Positions 18,704-30,007 of a stretch of 64,000 bases of DNA are shown one piece after another. A program made the position numbers and the translations under genes. The notes beneath the pieces are model-generated. The model worked only from the letters and a program-made list of their open reading frames with translations, searched no databases and was not told the origin of the DNA. This DNA is from Microbacterium sp. 70-16 (GTDB taxonomy: Bacteria > Actinomycetota > Actinomycetes > Actinomycetales > Microbacteriaceae). Positions within the stretch are counted from its first letter, which is position 1, and every line of letters starts with the position of its first letter. The stretch spans positions 62,001 through 126,000 of the forward strand of contig NZ_MKTQ01000008.1 of assembly GCF_001898315.1 (NCBI RefSeq), given 5' to 3'.

Positions 18704-20032
18704 ATGGCCGGATTCTGGGGCGCACGCAAGAAGGAACGCGAACAGCTCGCCGCGCAGGATGCCGAGTTGGGGCGCCGCGCCGATGCCGCGCTCGTCGCCG
18801 CCGACGAGCGCGTGCGCACGACGACCGACGAGCTGATGTTCGCCGAGCTCGAGCTCGGCACCGAGGCCACGCGCGACCTGCGGCAGGCCGTGACGGCCGT
18901 CCGCACGCACCTGGGTGAGGCGTTCCAGCTCAATCAGCTCAATCACGACGAGATTCCCGACACGCCCGAAGACGCGCGCACGCGCAACGCGCGCATCATC
19001 CAGTTGTGCGATTGGGCGCAGGATCTGCTCGACGACCGGTTGCAGGCGCTCGCGGCGCCCGTCGAGCGCGCGCGGCGCGCGCCGGAGATCATCGCGGGCA
19101 TCCGCGCTTCGGTCGAGCGCGACGAGGCCCGCGTGCCCCGCGTCGAAGCGGTGCTGGAGCGCCTGTCGACACGCTACTCGCCCGAGGCGATGCGCAAGAT
19201 CCTCGGCAACACCCGTGAAGCGACGCAGCTGCTCGAGTTCGCGACGCACGGTGCCGACGTGTCGGCGCAGCGCCGCGAGTCCGGCCAGCGCGAGCAGGCG
19301 AACCTGGCGCTGGAGACCGCGATCGAGGCGGGACGCCGCGCAACGGCGCTGCTGGATGCCGTCGACACATTCGAGATCGAGGCGCTGCGCGCCGAGTCGA
19401 CGCTCGACGCGATCATCGACGACTCACGCGAAGACCTCGCCGCGGCGCGCGATCTGCGCGCGGTTCCCGCCGTCGCCTCCGCGATGACCGAGCTCGAGCG
19501 GGAGCTGTCGGCGCTCACGCCCGCCGACCAGAAGCCCGACCCGTTCGCCGAGCTCACGCGCCTGCGCGCGGCGAATGCGGCGCTGGATGCCGCGGTCGCC
19601 GCCGCCCGGCACCGTGCCGCGCACCCTGCTCCTCCCGAGGCGCACGTGCGTCACGCGATCGACGACGCCGACCGACAGCTCGGCGTCGCGCGCAGCGTCA
19701 TCTCGGGTCACCGCGGCTGGATCGGCGCCGACGCGCGCACGCGTCTGGCCGAGGCGGAGCGGCTGCGGCTCGACCTTGCGGCACTCGCGGCAGTGCCGAT
19801 CGCGGAAGACGACCGCGAGAAGGCCCTCGCCGACGCCCGACGCTGCGGACAGCTCGCCTCGGAGGCGCTGCAGCTCGCGCAGCGCGACATCGACTCCTCC
19901 CGCCCGAACGACGGCGGGTGGGGCGGCCCGGGAGCGGGCGGAGGCGGCCGCCGCGGCGGCGGGAACGATGTCGTCAGTGGCATCCTCGGCGGTCTCGTCA
20001 TCGGCAGCATCCTCGACGGCATCTTCGACTAG
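18704..20032 (+). CDS. coiled-coil protein resembling the C-terminal part of TPM-domain proteins
   Basis: 442 residues, mostly long amphipathic helices rich in Ala, Arg and Glu, ending in a Gly-rich tail and a short hydrophobic end (GGGRRGGGNDVVSGILGGLVIGSILDGIFD). This is the layout of the region after the N-terminal TPM domain in many actinobacterial proteins, but no signal peptide, TPM domain or transmembrane segment precedes it: the protein begins MAGFWGARKKEREQLAAQD. TAGGAT at 18692-18697 lies 6 nt before the ATG, supporting this start. It may be a genuine stand-alone paralogue rather than a truncation. Function unknown. Confidence 0.7.
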   Translation: MAGFWGARKKEREQLAAQDAELGRRADAALVAADERVRTTTDELMFAELELGTEATRDLRQAVTAVRTHLGEAFQLNQLNHDEIPDTPEDARTRNARIIQLCDWAQDLLDDRLQALAAPVERARRAPEIIAGIRASVERDEARVPRVEAVLERLSTRYSPEAMRKILGNTREATQLLEFATHGADVSAQRRESGQREQANLALETAIEAGRRATALLDAVDTFEIEALRAESTLDAIIDDSREDLAAARDLRAVPAVASAMTELERELSALTPADQKPDPFAELTRLRAANAALDAAVAAARHRAAHPAPPEAHVRHAIDDADRQLGVARSVISGHRGWIGADARTRLAEAERLRLDLAALAAVPIAEDDREKALADARRCGQLASEALQLAQRDIDSSRPNDGGWGGPGAGGGGRRGGGNDVVSGILGGLVIGSILDGIFD

Positions 20033-20047
20033 CGCCGCCTCCCCCCA

Positions 20048-20142
20048 CCGGTCGTTGAGCGAAGCCGCCGCAGGCGGCGCAGACGAAACGCCGCCACCTC
20101 GACGAGGGACGTTTCGTCTCGCTGCGCTCGCGGGGCGACCGG
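20048..20142. repeat. degenerate inverted repeat, REP-like intergenic element
   Basis: The outer ends CCGGTCG (20048) and CGACCGG (20136) and the inner GACGAAACG / CGTTTCGTC are inverted copies, giving a roughly 95-bp imperfect dyad with arms containing GTCGTTGAGCG and CTCGCTGCGCTCGC. A second partial copy of GCGCTCGCGGGGYGACCGG follows at 20153-20171. It lies between convergent genes and looks like a dispersed extragenic palindrome. Confidence 0.55.
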
Positions 20143-20220
20143 GTAGCGGGATGCGCTCGCGGGGTGACCGGAGGGTGCGCGGCCGCGGGGCGACCCGCCG
20201 CACGCGGCCGCGGGAACGCA

Positions 20221-20250
20221 AGAGGGGGGATGCCGCGGCATCCCCCCTCT
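20221..20250. terminator. 30-bp perfect palindromic bidirectional terminator
   Basis: AGAGGGGGGATGCCG and CGGCATCCCCCCTCT are exact reverse complements, between the convergent coiled-coil gene and hpf, 13 bp from the hpf stop. The tip is again GGGATGCC/GGCATCCC. Confidence 0.8.
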
Positions 20251-20263
20251 GTTCCTCAGCGTG

Positions 20264-20926
20264 TCAGGACGCCAGCTCCTCCGCTGCGGGCGGCGCGCTC
20301 GCCGTCAGCGAGATCACGCCGTAGTCCCAGCCCTTGCGGCGGTAGACGACGCTCGGGTGATCGGTGCGCGCGTCGATGAACAGGAAGAAGTCGTGGCCGA
20401 CCAGCTCCATGCGGTCGACGGCGTCTTCGACGGTCATCCACTCCGCGTCGAAGTTCTTCGTGCGGATGACGACGGGCGTGTACTCCTCTTCCGCGTCGTC
20501 CCCGATCACGGGGACTTCACCCGTGGCGACGGCGCGCAGCGTGTCGACCGACGCCGGCTGCACATCGATGCCCTGCAGCGCACCGCTGCCCTTGTCGAGC
20601 TTCGCGCCGCGCGGGTGGTTGCGCGCGTCGACCCGCTTGTCCTTCGCGCGGCGCAGCTGCTCGGCGAGCTTGTCGACCGCCAGGTCGAGCGCCACGAACT
20701 TGTCACCGTCGGTCGCTTCTGCGCGAACGACGGGCCCCTTTCCGGTGATGGTGAGCTCGACCGTCTCATCTTCGCGACCACCGTTGTGGTACGTGCGGTG
20801 TGTGACTTTCACATCGAGACGCTGCGCCCGCGGGGCGAGGGTCTCGATGCGCAGGGACTTGTCATCCACGACGGTGCGGAACCGATCGGAAACACTCACG
20901 CCGACCCCGACAATGCTGGTATCCAT
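20264..20926 (-). CDS. hpf: long-form ribosome hibernation promoting factor
   Basis: A 220-residue long HPF. The N-terminal domain (about 1-105) carries the ribosome-binding fold (MDTSIVGVGVSVSDRFRTVVDDKSLRIETL, then FVALDLAVDKLAEQLRRAKDKR); a linker leads to the C-terminal dimerisation domain (VVIRTKNFDAEWMTVEDAVDRMELVGHDFFLFIDARTD). Long HPFs convert 70S ribosomes into inactive 100S dimers in stationary phase. AGGAGG stands 6 nt before the ATG. The gene lies between comF and secA, as in mycobacteria. Confidence 0.95.
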   Translation of the reverse strand: MDTSIVGVGVSVSDRFRTVVDDKSLRIETLAPRAQRLDVKVTHRTYHNGGREDETVELTITGKGPVVRAEATDGDKFVALDLAVDKLAEQLRRAKDKRVDARNHPRGAKLDKGSGALQGIDVQPASVDTLRAVATGEVPVIGDDAEEEYTPVVIRTKNFDAEWMTVEDAVDRMELVGHDFFLFIDARTDHPSVVYRRKGWDYGVISLTASAPPAAEELAS

Positions 20927-20944
20927 CCCTGACCTCCTTGTTCC

Positions 20945-20970
20945 GGGTTCGCCCGGTCAAGGGAGAACCC
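20945..20970. promoter_or_regulatory. GGGTTC-N14-GAACCC dyad in the hpf leader
   Basis: A 6-bp inverted repeat 18-43 nt upstream of the hpf start codon, inside the 113-bp gap to comF. It could be an RNA hairpin in the leader or an operator. The similar CGGGTTC-N9-GAACCCG element occurs at the sigH-aroA promoter. Confidence 0.35.
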
Positions 20971-21039
20971 TGAGTTCGCCTTGTCACCCCCACGCTATCT
21001 GGGCGTACGACGCGTGTCACGCTCCATTTGCCGTGTATT

Positions 21040-21723
21040 TCATTGCGGGTGCTGAGCAGTCGCCCCAGAGCGACGCGGGGTGGATGCCACGGTCGCCGCA
21101 CCGACCACCCGCGCGCCCGCCGATTCGCATGCCCGCACCGCTTCGCGCAGGGTCGCACCGGTCGTGACGACGTCATCGACGACGAGCACACGGCGCCCGG
21201 AGAGCGCCGTAGAGCGGGCCCGCATGCTGCCCTGCACGTTGCGCTCACGCTCGTCGATTCCGAGGTGGCGCTGGTCGCCGGCACGACCGGTGGCCTGCAG
21301 CAGGCGCTGGGGATGCAGGCCACCGCGGGCGGCGAGGAGCTCGACCACGCGGTACCCGCGCCGGCGCATCGCGGACGGCGAGGTCGGCACCGGCACGACG
21401 ACGACCGGGCCGGGCTCGGCGCCCTGCAGTGCCGCCGCCGCGGCGGCCGCGAGCGCCGGTGCCAGCGCCCGCACGAGCGACGTGCGACCCTCCTCTTTGC
21501 AGGCCCGCAGCGCGCGGGCGGTGACGCCGGAGAACTCGAGCCCGGCCCAGACGGCGAGGCCGCCGACCGACCTGCTCACGACCGTGGGCTGCAACTGCCG
21601 CCGACAGTCGGTGCACAGCGTCGCGTCGGGCGCATCGCACCCCACGCACCAGACCGGGAACACGACGCTGAGCGCGCCGGCGAGCGCCTCACGGACGGGG
21701 GTTCGTGCGTGCGGGGCATCCAT
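21040..21723 (-). CDS. comF: ComF family phosphoribosyltransferase-like protein
   Basis: 227 residues. An N-terminal zinc-ribbon-like segment (CVGCDAPDATLCTDCRRQL) precedes a type I phosphoribosyltransferase fold ending VLVVDDVVTTGATLREAVRACESAGA, the PRPP-binding loop. ComF proteins take part in uptake of single-stranded DNA in competent bacteria, though in actinobacteria the role is unproven. The ATG at 21723 is chosen over the track's 21831; the upstream extension carries no family sequence. It follows lpqB on the same strand with a 140-bp gap. Confidence 0.85.
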   Translation of the reverse strand: MDAPHARTPVREALAGALSVVFPVWCVGCDAPDATLCTDCRRQLQPTVVSRSVGGLAVWAGLEFSGVTARALRACKEEGRTSLVRALAPALAAAAAAALQGAEPGPVVVVPVPTSPSAMRRRGYRVVELLAARGGLHPQRLLQATGRAGDQRHLGIDERERNVQGSMRARSTALSGRRVLVVDDVVTTGATLREAVRACESAGARVVGAATVASTPRRSGATAQHPQ

Positions 21724-21863
21724 CGCCCCACGATGCCGCCGGACGGCCCACCGTGGGGCGGCAGACCGCCGATCTGTGGACAGTTTCGCGGATTCGCCGC
21801 CTGGGGAGGAACTGGCGAGCACCGCGATCACCGGGTGGCCCCGGGCTCACCCGCAAGGGAGCG

Positions 21864-23546
21864 TCAGCGCGGCGACCCCTGCTGGATCGCGAGCACGCGG
21901 ATGCCCGATGCGAGGTGCTGCCAGTTGTTGGAGCTGCGCTGCCCGTACAGCTCGCCCGCCGCGTCGCGCACCCGCACGCCGCCGGACTGCGTGCCGCCGG
22001 CGAGGGCGGTCACCTCATCCGGCGAGCGCTGGAGCGTGCCGAAGCCGCCGATCTGGTGCGTGTACAGGTACAGGTCGCCGTCGTCCTCGGTGACCACCGC
22101 GACGGTCGCCGAGTCGACCCAGGTGAGCGCGGTCGTCTTGCCCGGCAGCGTCGCGAGCACCTTCGGTACGCCGAGCACGGTCGGCACCCCCTCGCGGTCG
22201 CGCTGGATGGCCGCGACCCACAGGGCGTACTCGTCGCCGGTGCGCACGACGGCGGCAAGGCGCGTGCCGTCGCGTGAGACCCGCTGCGCGAGCACTTCGG
22301 AGGCACCCGGCCAGGCATCCGACAGCTCCACCTCGACACCATCGGCGCGCAGCGCCTGCAGACCCGCAGGCTCCGACTGCGGCACCGACCAGACGATGCC
22401 GTACGGGTCGATCGACGGGGCGATGAGCCCGACACGGTCGTCGAGGACCTCATTCGTTCCGTCGCTGTCGACCGCGAGCACCTCGCCGTTCGCGTCGCGC
22501 ACGGCCGCTGTCGTGCGGTCGGCGCCGACCTCGATATCGGTCGCCGTCGTCTCGAGGATCGCGGCGGACAGACCCGTGATCTCCTCGACGGACGTGCCGG
22601 AGAGGAATCCGAAAGCAGTGTCGGTCAACACCAGCGGACGGGTGTCGACCGTCGTCCGCCGCACGGTCACGGCGTCGGCGACCAGCAGCTGTTCGTCGAC
22701 GAGCATGTCCACCTCGCTGACGCCGGCGGTGGCCAGGCTCGCTTCGAGCTGGGTCTGCATGCGATCGAGCACGAGCTGATCGAGGTCGCGCGCACCCTCT
22801 TGCAGCGAGACGGCCGCGACGCCGGACTGCTCGGGCACCGCGACGGTGGCCAACCGCGCGCCGTCCGCGAACGCGGTCGACACGGCTCCCGTGAGCCACG
22901 GGCTCGGGCCGCCGTTGACAAGCGCTTCGGCGATGCTCGTGCGCGCGTAGGTGCGGGGGAACCAGCGATCGTCGGGGACGAGGTAGGTCCAGCTCGGGTC
23001 GAAGAACTGCAGCGCATAGCTGTCGAAGACCGTGCCGAAGGTCGTGCGATCGAGCACGATGCCGTCGGGCGCCTGCGTGATGCGCCATTGCCCGTCGGCC
23101 TGCTGCGCGAGCGTGAACGGCAGCGAGATCTCGCCCGTCTCGGTGGAGGTCGACAGCTCGCCCGTCGCATCGACGGTGGCCGCCGGGGTCACCACGAGGA
23201 TGAACTCGTCCTGAGCGACCTCCTCGAGCTCGCGCTGGCCCGCGCTGTACACCGTGACGCCGGCACGCGGGTTCCACGCCACATCGGGCGCGAGGAACTC
23301 CTTCGCCGTCGCCCAGTTGTCGCGCGGACCGGAACCTGCAGCGATGAATCCCTCCACGATCTGCTGCGGCGTGGCATCCTTCGTCGGCCCGTCCGGAATC
23401 AGGACGAGGTTGTCGTTGGAGTCGTCGTCGGCGATGGGCTGCCCCGCGTTGACGGGCCCCGTCGTCGGCAGACTGCCGCACGCCGCCAGCACGAAGGCGA
23501 GCAGAATCACCGCAGCGGCGGTGCCCCATGAGCGCGCACGCATCAT
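21864..23546 (-). CDS. lpqB: lipoprotein LpqB, MtrAB accessory protein
   Basis: 560 residues with a lipoprotein signal (AAAVILLAFVLAACGS; lipidated Cys about 23). A GerMN-like domain (about 190-330) is followed by an LpqB-type beta-propeller region containing DSDGTNEVLDDRVGLIAPSIDPYGIVWS. LpqB interacts with the extracellular part of MtrB and modulates MtrA phosphorylation in mycobacteria. Its ATG overlaps the mtrB stop by 4 nt, so the operon order mtrA-mtrB-lpqB is preserved and translation is coupled. Confidence 0.93.
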   Translation of the reverse strand: MMRARSWGTAAAVILLAFVLAACGSLPTTGPVNAGQPIADDDSNDNLVLIPDGPTKDATPQQIVEGFIAAGSGPRDNWATAKEFLAPDVAWNPRAGVTVYSAGQRELEEVAQDEFILVVTPAATVDATGELSTSTETGEISLPFTLAQQADGQWRITQAPDGIVLDRTTFGTVFDSYALQFFDPSWTYLVPDDRWFPRTYARTSIAEALVNGGPSPWLTGAVSTAFADGARLATVAVPEQSGVAAVSLQEGARDLDQLVLDRMQTQLEASLATAGVSEVDMLVDEQLLVADAVTVRRTTVDTRPLVLTDTAFGFLSGTSVEEITGLSAAILETTATDIEVGADRTTAAVRDANGEVLAVDSDGTNEVLDDRVGLIAPSIDPYGIVWSVPQSEPAGLQALRADGVEVELSDAWPGASEVLAQRVSRDGTRLAAVVRTGDEYALWVAAIQRDREGVPTVLGVPKVLATLPGKTTALTWVDSATVAVVTEDDGDLYLYTHQIGGFGTLQRSPDEVTALAGGTQSGGVRVRDAAGELYGQRSSNNWQHLASGIRVLAIQQGSPR

Positions 23547-25330
23547 GACTGCTCCCCCTTCTCGGCGGCGACCTGCTCGGTGGCGACCTGCGCGACACCG
23601 ACCGGCGCGTTCTCGGTGGCGGCCTGCTCGGCCGCGACCCGCTCGGCCGCGACCCGCGCCGACGGATCCGGCAGGAAGATCGGCTGCGTGAGCCCCAGAT
23701 CGTCCAGCGGCGTGTCATCGCCCGGGTCGAGGGGCACCGGCGCTCCGGCGCCGACGGGATGCCCGTGCCGTGGCAGCGTCAGAACGAAGTTGGTGCCCCG
23801 CCCGAGCTCGGACCACACCGCGAGCGTGCCGCCGTGCAGGCGCGCATCGCCCAGCGCGATCGACAGCCCGAGTCCCGTGCCACCGATCGTGCGCTTGCGT
23901 GACGGGTCGGCGCGCCAGAACCGGTCGAAGACGCGCTCGGCGTCGGCGGCGCGCATGCCGAGACCGAAGTCGCGGACGCCGAGCGCCACGGCATCCGCAT
24001 TGCTGTCGACCGTGACGACGATGGGCCGCCCCTCGCCATGCTCGATCGCGTTGCCGAGCAGATTGCGCACGATGCGGCGCACGCGCCGCGGGTCCATCTC
24101 GACGGGCGAGTAGCCGCCGGGGGCGACCAGCCGCACATCCGTGCCGTGCTGGTCGGCGAGCTGCTGCATCGAGGCGATGACGTCTTCGGCCAGGTGCGCG
24201 AGCGACGTCGGCTCGTTCTCGAGCTGCACCGATCCGGCGTCGTACCGGCTGATCTCGAGCAGATCGGTCAGCAGCACCTCGAAGCGCTCGACCTGCGCGT
24301 GCAGCAGTTCGGCGGCACGTGCCGTGGTCGCGTCGAACGAGTCGCGCTGGTCGTTGAGCATGTCGCTCGCGAGGCGGATCGTCGTCAGCGGCGTGCGCAG
24401 CTCGTGCGAGACATCCGAGACGAACCGCTGCTGCACGAGCGAGAGCTCGGCGAGCTCCTTGATCTGCGCCTCGATCGAGTCGGCCATCGCGTTGAACGAG
24501 CGCCCCAGCGTCGCGAACTCATCGTCGCCGCGCACCGCCAGGCGTACGCCCAGGTCGCCTGCTGCGAGGGTGGCGCTGGTCTCAGCCGCCTCTGCGATCG
24601 GCACGGTCACCGTGCGCAGGACGAACCACGAGATGCCGCCGATCAGCAGGATCAGTCCCGCACCGACGAGCCACAGCGTCACCTGCACGAACCGCAGCGT
24701 CTGCGCTTCGGATTCGAGGTCGTACGCGAAGTAGAACTCGTACGCCCCCACCTCGGGGAAGATCAACTGCTGGCCGACGACGACCCCCGGCACGATGCCG
24801 TCGTCGGTGGGCAACCCGATCGACTGCCACCAGCGCTGATCAGCGTCACGCTGCACCGACTCACGCAGCCCGTCGCTGACCAGACTCGCATCGAGTCCGT
24901 TGCGGCCGAAGTCCTGCGGCGCGATCACCGAGGGCTCGCTCGAGACGCGGAAGCCCGCGATCATGTTGGTGCCCGACTGGCGGGTCATCGCGAGCACCGC
25001 GGCATCCATGAGCGACTGCAGCGCCGCCGAGTCGCCGTCGACCTGTGCGGCATCGAGCGTCTGCTGCGTCGACGCCGTCGCGCGAGCGACAGACTGCTGC
25101 ACCTGGTCGACCCGCGACTCGAACAGGTCGTTCTGGATCGCGAGGGCCATCGTGACGAACGCGCCGAGGATCGCGAAGGCGGTGAGCCCCAGGGTCAGCA
25201 CGAGCGTGCGGAAGCGCAGCGAGCCGCGCCACGCGTGGGTGACGCGCCCGGGCCAGCTGCGCCAGTCGCTCCACCCGGTCCAGCCCCGCCATCCGCTCCG
25301 CACCGGAACGGTCGCCGTCGTCGGCGTCAT
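23543..25330 (-). CDS. mtrB: sensor histidine kinase MtrB
   Basis: 595 residues: first transmembrane helix (TLVLTLGLTAFAILGAFVTMALAI, about 45-68), an extracellular sensor of about 150 residues, second helix (VTLWLVGAGLILLIGGISWFVL), a HAMP domain, the H-box SDVSHELRTPLTTIRLASDML, and the N/G boxes (NLLGNAIEHG, DFGLGMRAADAERVF, GGTGLGLSI). MtrB controls MtrA and through it cell division, wall hydrolases and osmotic response. The C-terminal tail is a low-complexity run of VAAEQ/VATEQ-like repeats not needed for catalysis. It lies 10 nt after mtrA. Confidence 0.94.
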   Translation of the reverse strand: MTPTTATVPVRSGWRGWTGWSDWRSWPGRVTHAWRGSLRFRTLVLTLGLTAFAILGAFVTMALAIQNDLFESRVDQVQQSVARATASTQQTLDAAQVDGDSAALQSLMDAAVLAMTRQSGTNMIAGFRVSSEPSVIAPQDFGRNGLDASLVSDGLRESVQRDADQRWWQSIGLPTDDGIVPGVVVGQQLIFPEVGAYEFYFAYDLESEAQTLRFVQVTLWLVGAGLILLIGGISWFVLRTVTVPIAEAAETSATLAAGDLGVRLAVRGDDEFATLGRSFNAMADSIEAQIKELAELSLVQQRFVSDVSHELRTPLTTIRLASDMLNDQRDSFDATTARAAELLHAQVERFEVLLTDLLEISRYDAGSVQLENEPTSLAHLAEDVIASMQQLADQHGTDVRLVAPGGYSPVEMDPRRVRRIVRNLLGNAIEHGEGRPIVVTVDSNADAVALGVRDFGLGMRAADAERVFDRFWRADPSRKRTIGGTGLGLSIALGDARLHGGTLAVWSELGRGTNFVLTLPRHGHPVGAGAPVPLDPGDDTPLDDLGLTQPIFLPDPSARVAAERVAAEQAATENAPVGVAQVATEQVAAEKGEQS

Positions 25331-25340
25331 GCCGGTGCGC

Positions 25341-26021
25341 TCACACCACCGCGCCGGCGCGGTAGCCCACTCCGCGAACCGTCATGACGATCTTCGGATT
25401 GTCGGGATCGATCTCGACCTTGGCGCGCAACCGCTGCACGTGCACGTTGACCAGGCGGGTGTCGGCCTTGTAGTGGTAGCCCCACACCTGTTCGAGCAGC
25501 ATCTCGCGCGAGAACACCTGCTGCGGACGGGATGCCAGTGCCACCAGCAGCTCGAACTCGAGCGGCGTCAGGGCGATCGGCTCTTCACCGCGCCGCACCT
25601 CGTGCGCCGCGACGTCGACGACGACGTCGCCGACCCGCAGGGACTCGCTCTCGGGCTGCGCGCCCGGGCGCAGCCGGGTGCGGATGCGCGCGACGAGCTC
25701 TTTCGGGTTGAACGGCTTGACGATGTAGTCGTCGGCCCCCGACTCGAGGCCGCGGACGACGTCGGCGGTGTCGGTGCGGGCGGTCAGCATGATGATCGGC
25801 ACACCCGATTCGGCGCGGATGCGCGTGCAGATCTCGATGCCGTCCATTCCGGGCAGCATGAGGTCGAGGAGCACCAGGTCGGGGCGCTGGGTGCGCCAGG
25901 CATCCACCGCCGCAGCGCCGTCGGCGCAGAACACCGGTTCGAAGCCCTCGGTGCGCAGCACGATGCCGATCATCTCCGCGAGCGCGGTGTCATCGTCGAC
26001 GACGAGGATGCGAGAAGTCAT
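25341..26021 (-). CDS. mtrA: response regulator MtrA
   Basis: A 226-residue OmpR/PhoB-type regulator. The receiver has acidic residues D9/D10, phospho-acceptor D53 (LVLLDLMLPGMDG) and KPFNPKEL, and the winged-helix domain ends VNVHVQRLRAKVEIDPDNPKIVMTVRGVGYRAG. Identity to the MtrA family is clear along the whole length. The ATG at 26021 gives the standard N-terminus MTSRILVVDDD; the track's start 33 nt upstream would add a tail absent from the family. It is the first gene of the mtrAB-lpqB operon. Confidence 0.95.
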   Translation of the reverse strand: MTSRILVVDDDTALAEMIGIVLRTEGFEPVFCADGAAAVDAWRTQRPDLVLLDLMLPGMDGIEICTRIRAESGVPIIMLTARTDTADVVRGLESGADDYIVKPFNPKELVARIRTRLRPGAQPESESLRVGDVVVDVAAHEVRRGEEPIALTPLEFELLVALASRPQQVFSREMLLEQVWGYHYKADTRLVNVHVQRLRAKVEIDPDNPKIVMTVRGVGYRAGAVV

Positions 26022-26127
26022 AGCGGAGAGTTCGTCCTTCGGGTGGGCGCCCATGCGCGTGCATCATTCGATGCCATCGCTACAGTATCGAACGCCTCGC
26101 TGGAAATGCCCTGCCACTGCGGCCCGG

Positions 26128-26240
26128 GCGGATATCCGCGCCCGTGCGACACCGCCACGACACCTTCTGACACACCGCGACACGCGGGTACACAATCGCG
26201 CACGCACTGCAGCGGGCGGCGCAAAGGGTGCACAATCGCG
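26128..26240. promoter_or_regulatory. mtrA-aquaporin divergent regulatory region
   Basis: The 252-bp gap 26022-26273 separates divergent mtrA and the aquaporin gene. It holds a perfect 12-bp palindrome GCGGATATCCGC (26128-26139) and two direct copies of GGGTRCACAATCGCG, whose CACAATCGCG cores start at 26191 and 26231 (40-bp spacing, about four helical turns). Both features suit regulator binding, possibly MtrA itself; no promoter hexamers stood out. Confidence 0.4.
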
Positions 26241-26273
26241 AACAGAGGCAGTCTCTGCGAAAGGACCTCACTC

Positions 26274-27089
26274 ATGAGCACCGACCCCCGCCCCGAAAAG
26301 CGCGTCGCTCCGACGCGACTCGAACACTCTCCCTCGGCCGGAGGCGGCGCACCGGCGCCGGCGACCTCCACGAAACTCGCCGCGGAGGCGGCGGGAACGT
26401 TCCTGCTCGTCTTCGGCGGCGTCGGCACGGCGCTGTTCGCCGCCAACAACGGGCTCGCTGACAACGGCTTCCCCGTCGGCGTCGGCTATGTCGGCGTCGC
26501 GCTCGCCTTCGGCCTCACGGTCGTCGCCGGCGCGTACGCGTGGGGTCCCATCTCGGGTGGCCACTTCAACCCGGCCATCACGCTGGGCTTGGCCGCAGCG
26601 GGCCGCTTCGCGTGGAAGGACACCATCGGCTACATCATCGCGCAGCTGGTCGGCGGCGTGATCGCGACGAGCATCATCGCGCTCGTCGGCGTGTTCGGCC
26701 CGGACGGCTGGCTCGCCACAGCTCAGGACGGCGGCTTCGCGAGCAACGGCTTCGGCGACCACTCGCCGGGCGGGTTCGGACTCGGCTCGGCCATCACGAT
26801 CGAGATCGTGCTGACGGCCGTCTTCGTGCTGGTGATCCTCGGCGTCACGCACGCGACGCGGGGCAACGCGACGATCGCAGGCCTCGTGATCGGTCTGACG
26901 CTGACGCTGATCCACCTCATCTCGATCCCGGTCGACAACACCTCGGTCAACCCGGCCCGATCGCTGGCCGCGGCGATCTACGGCGGCGGCGATGCGCTGG
27001 CGCAGCTGTGGGTGTTCATCGTGTTCCCGATCGTGGGTGGTCTTCTCGCAGGCCTGCTGCACCGCGCGCTGTTCTCCACGAAGGCCTGA
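26274..27089 (+). CDS. aquaporin / MIP family channel
   Basis: 271 residues with six membrane helices and the two NPA half-helix motifs: SGGHFNPAITLGL and NTSVNPARSLAAA, the latter with the selectivity-filter arginine. AEAAGTFLLVFGGVGTALFA is the characteristic first helix. The protein resembles AqpZ-type water channels; glycerol permeation is less likely because the loop residues are of the AqpZ kind. A charged N-terminal tail of about 35 residues precedes the first helix. The ATG at 26274 has AAAGGA upstream. Its position opposite the osmotic regulator mtrA may be meaningful. Confidence 0.92.
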   Translation: MSTDPRPEKRVAPTRLEHSPSAGGGAPAPATSTKLAAEAAGTFLLVFGGVGTALFAANNGLADNGFPVGVGYVGVALAFGLTVVAGAYAWGPISGGHFNPAITLGLAAAGRFAWKDTIGYIIAQLVGGVIATSIIALVGVFGPDGWLATAQDGGFASNGFGDHSPGGFGLGSAITIEIVLTAVFVLVILGVTHATRGNATIAGLVIGLTLTLIHLISIPVDNTSVNPARSLAAAIYGGGDALAQLWVFIVFPIVGGLLAGLLHRALFSTKA

Positions 27090-27100
27090 CCGGTCCATTC

Positions 27101-27156
27101 GGCATCCGGTCGGATGCCACGAAGGCCCGTTCCCCCGGTGGGAACGGGCCTTCGTG
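27101..27156. terminator. double palindrome and strong hairpin between aquaporin gene and katG
   Basis: GGCATCCG-GT-CGGATGCC (27101-27118) is followed directly by a 17-bp perfect stem, CACGAAGGCCCGTTCCC with its complement, around the loop CCGGT (27118-27156). It lies between convergent genes. The second hairpin is strong enough for factor-independent termination even without a T-run. Confidence 0.8.
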
Positions 27157-27212
27157 TTGATGCGGTGTTGCGATGTCGCGTTGACGCGGTGCCGCGCCTG
27201 CCCGGGGTTCGC

Positions 27213-29937
<2,725 letters not shown>

Positions 29938-29944
29938 GGCATCC

Positions 29945-29979
29945 ACCCTAGCTTCTTCTTTTGAGTCTTTCAAAAGAAG
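29945..29979 (-). promoter_or_regulatory. furA-katG promoter with overlapping FurA-type operator
   Basis: TTGAAA (29973-29968), 17 bp, TAGGGT (29950-29945), then GGATGCC and the furA ATG: +1 falls at or beside the start codon, so the mRNA is leaderless. A perfect inverted repeat CTTCTTTTGA-N5-TCAAAAGAAG (29955-29979) covers the -35 and spacer. It is the most AT-rich patch of the surroundings and is the obvious binding site for autorepression. Confidence 0.75.
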
Positions 29980-30007
29980 TCCTGGTGAACTTTGTCTGCC
30001 CCGGCTG

